A DNA stretch of 6,936 bases from Bacteroidales bacterium (GTDB lineage Bacteria; Bacteroidota; Bacteroidia; Bacteroidales; WCHB1-69). The notes beneath the pieces are model-generated. The model saw only the letters and a list, made by a program, of their open reading frames with translations, was not told where the DNA came from and did no database searches. Positions within the stretch are counted from its first letter, which is position 1; each line of letters begins with the position of its first letter. A program made the position numbers and the translations under genes. Below are positions 6,028 to 6,936 of the stretch, piece by piece. The DNA lies in NCBI GenBank assembly GCA_016290715.1, contig JAEEUY010000080.1:1-6936 (forward strand), given 5' to 3'.

Positions 6028-6936
6028 TTAATTGCTGCCTACTATTTCTTTTTTCAGACTTTCAATTTTGGTTGTCAACTGCTGTTTGACATTATCAAAC
6101 TGTTCTACAGAGGACAGATTCGTCTTCACGCCAAAATAGAACTTGATTTTGGGTTCCGTACCCGAGGGACGAATGGTAACCTTTGTTCCATCTTCTGCAA
6201 AGAATTGCAAAACATTTGATTTCGGCAAAGCGATTTTCTTTGTTTCAGCAGTAATCAAGTTCGTTTCAACACTACTCTGGTAGTCCATCATTTTAACCAC
6301 TTTGGAACCGCCTAATATTTTCGGAGGTTGCGCTCTGAAGTTCTCCATCATTTTCTGAATCTCCGCTGCCCCCGCCTGCCCTTTTTTCGTAACAGACAAC
6401 AATCCTTCCTGATAAAACGAATATTTAACATACAGATTTTTAAGCCAATCGTACATTGTCATTCCGCTATCTTTGGCAAAAGCGGCCAACTCAGCAATCA
6501 TACAACATGCCGAAACGGCATCCTTATCACGCACAAAACTGCCCGTAAGATAACCATAGCTCTCTTCACCACCGACCACAAAAGTCTTATTCGGCTCATT
6601 CTCAATCTTTTCAGCAATATATTTGAACCCTGTTAAAACGTCATCGCAAGGCACCTGATAATTGTCGGCAATTTCACGAATCAGTTCGGTAGTAACAATG
6701 GTTTTCACGGCAAACTCCTTACCCGTGAGCAGACCATGATTCTGCCATTGTGAAAGCACATAGTCCACCAACAAAGACCCCGTCATGTTGCCGTTGAAGA
6801 GTTCCATTTCGCCACGGTCGTTGCGAACAGCAATACCCACACGGTCGGCATCCGGATCGGTGGCTAAAACGAGGTCGGCCTTCACACGATTGGCCGTTTG
6901 AATAGCCAACTCCATAGCCACCTTTTCTTCGGGATT
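6028..6936 (-). CDS. Phosphoglucomutase/phosphomannomutase family enzyme, C-terminal part
   Basis: The gene enters from the right edge and only its last 302 codons are visible. The frame stays open to the edge (NPEEKVAMELA), so the in-frame GTG at 6919-6921 and ATG at 6913-6915 are internal. Alpha-D-phosphohexomutase motifs are clear: DPDADR, the metal-binding loop (6841-6858); GGEESYG, the sugar-recognition loop (6553-6573); and RPSGTEP, the phosphate-binding loop of domain 4 (6151-6171). The phosphoserine loop lies outside the window. GFKYIAEKIE and the spacing between motifs resemble the long PGM2-like 'phospho-sugar mutase' group (about 550-600 residues), so roughly half the protein is missing. 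The enzyme interconverts hexose 1- and 6-phosphates in the cytoplasm, feeding nucleotide sugars and glycogen. Glucose versus mannose preference cannot be decided here. It is convergent with the pseudouridine synthase gene. Confidence 0.92.
   Translation of the reverse strand, partial: NPEEKVAMELAIQTANRVKADLVLATDPDADRVGIAVRNDRGEMELFNGNMTGSLLVDYVLSQWQNHGLLTGKEFAVKTIVTTELIREIADNYQVPCDDVLTGFKYIAEKIENEPNKTFVVGGEESYGYLTGSFVRDKDAVSACCMIAELAAFAKDSGMTMYDWLKNLYVKYSFYQEGLLSVTKKGQAGAAEIQKMMENFRAQPPKILGGSKVVKMMDYQSSVETNLITAETKKIALPKSNVLQFFAEDGTKVTIRPSGTEPKIKFYFGVKTNLSSVEQFDNVKQQLTTKIESLKKEIVGSN

Noticed and set aside
1..6936. Search for a defence system, mobile element, CRISPR array, tRNA or other RNA gene.
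   Set aside because: All but small junctions is occupied by recognisable chromosomal genes. I saw no direct or inverted repeats, transposase motifs or cloverleaf sequences.

Overview
The window reads as an ordinary housekeeping stretch of a Bacteroidetes chromosome, most likely Bacteroidales. The basis is fourfold: a PpiD-like chaperone of the Bacteroidetes type; a DUF4199 membrane protein followed by a family 2 glycosyltransferase; a PanB whose sequence, including the C-terminal DFPNEKEQY, closely resembles Bacteroidales PanB as I remember it; and a TAnnTTTG-type -7 promoter box with A-rich leaders and no strong Shine-Dalgarno sequences. The organism is inferred, not proven. I see no tRNA, rRNA, insertion sequence, CRISPR array, phage gene or long repeat. 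Coding density is very high, with no gene-free stretch above about 30 bases.

Layout on the + strand: the 3' end of a RibF-like FAD synthetase (to 191) that stops where a riboflavin kinase domain would normally begin; a Bacteroidetes promoter (168-175) inside that coding tail; then five genes in one direction. These are a long, divergent PpiD/SurA-type periplasmic folding factor (221-2575), a DUF4199 membrane protein with an enlarged extracytoplasmic loop (2602-3558), a GtrB/DPM1-like membrane glycosyltransferase (3561-4514), panB (4526-5347) and an RluA-family RNA pseudouridine synthase (5347-6024). Junctions are 26, 2 and 11 bases, then a one-base overlap, so a single operon driven from about position 182 is plausible. 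On the - strand, the C-terminal half of a phosphoglucomutase/phosphomannomutase-type enzyme (6028-6936) runs in from the right. Its stop codon lies 3 bases from that of the pseudouridine synthase.

The genes do not form one pathway. PpiD, DUF4199 and the glycosyltransferase are envelope proteins. The phosphohexomutase supplies hexose-1-phosphates for the same compartment's polysaccharides but is transcribed separately. PanB makes a pantothenate/CoA precursor and the pseudouridine synthase modifies RNA.

No new biological system stands out. The points most worth a second look are the RibF-like protein without a kinase domain, the apparent loss of the parvulin histidine in the PpiD-like protein, the enlarged three-cysteine loop of the DUF4199 protein, and the terminator-free convergent junction near 6025.
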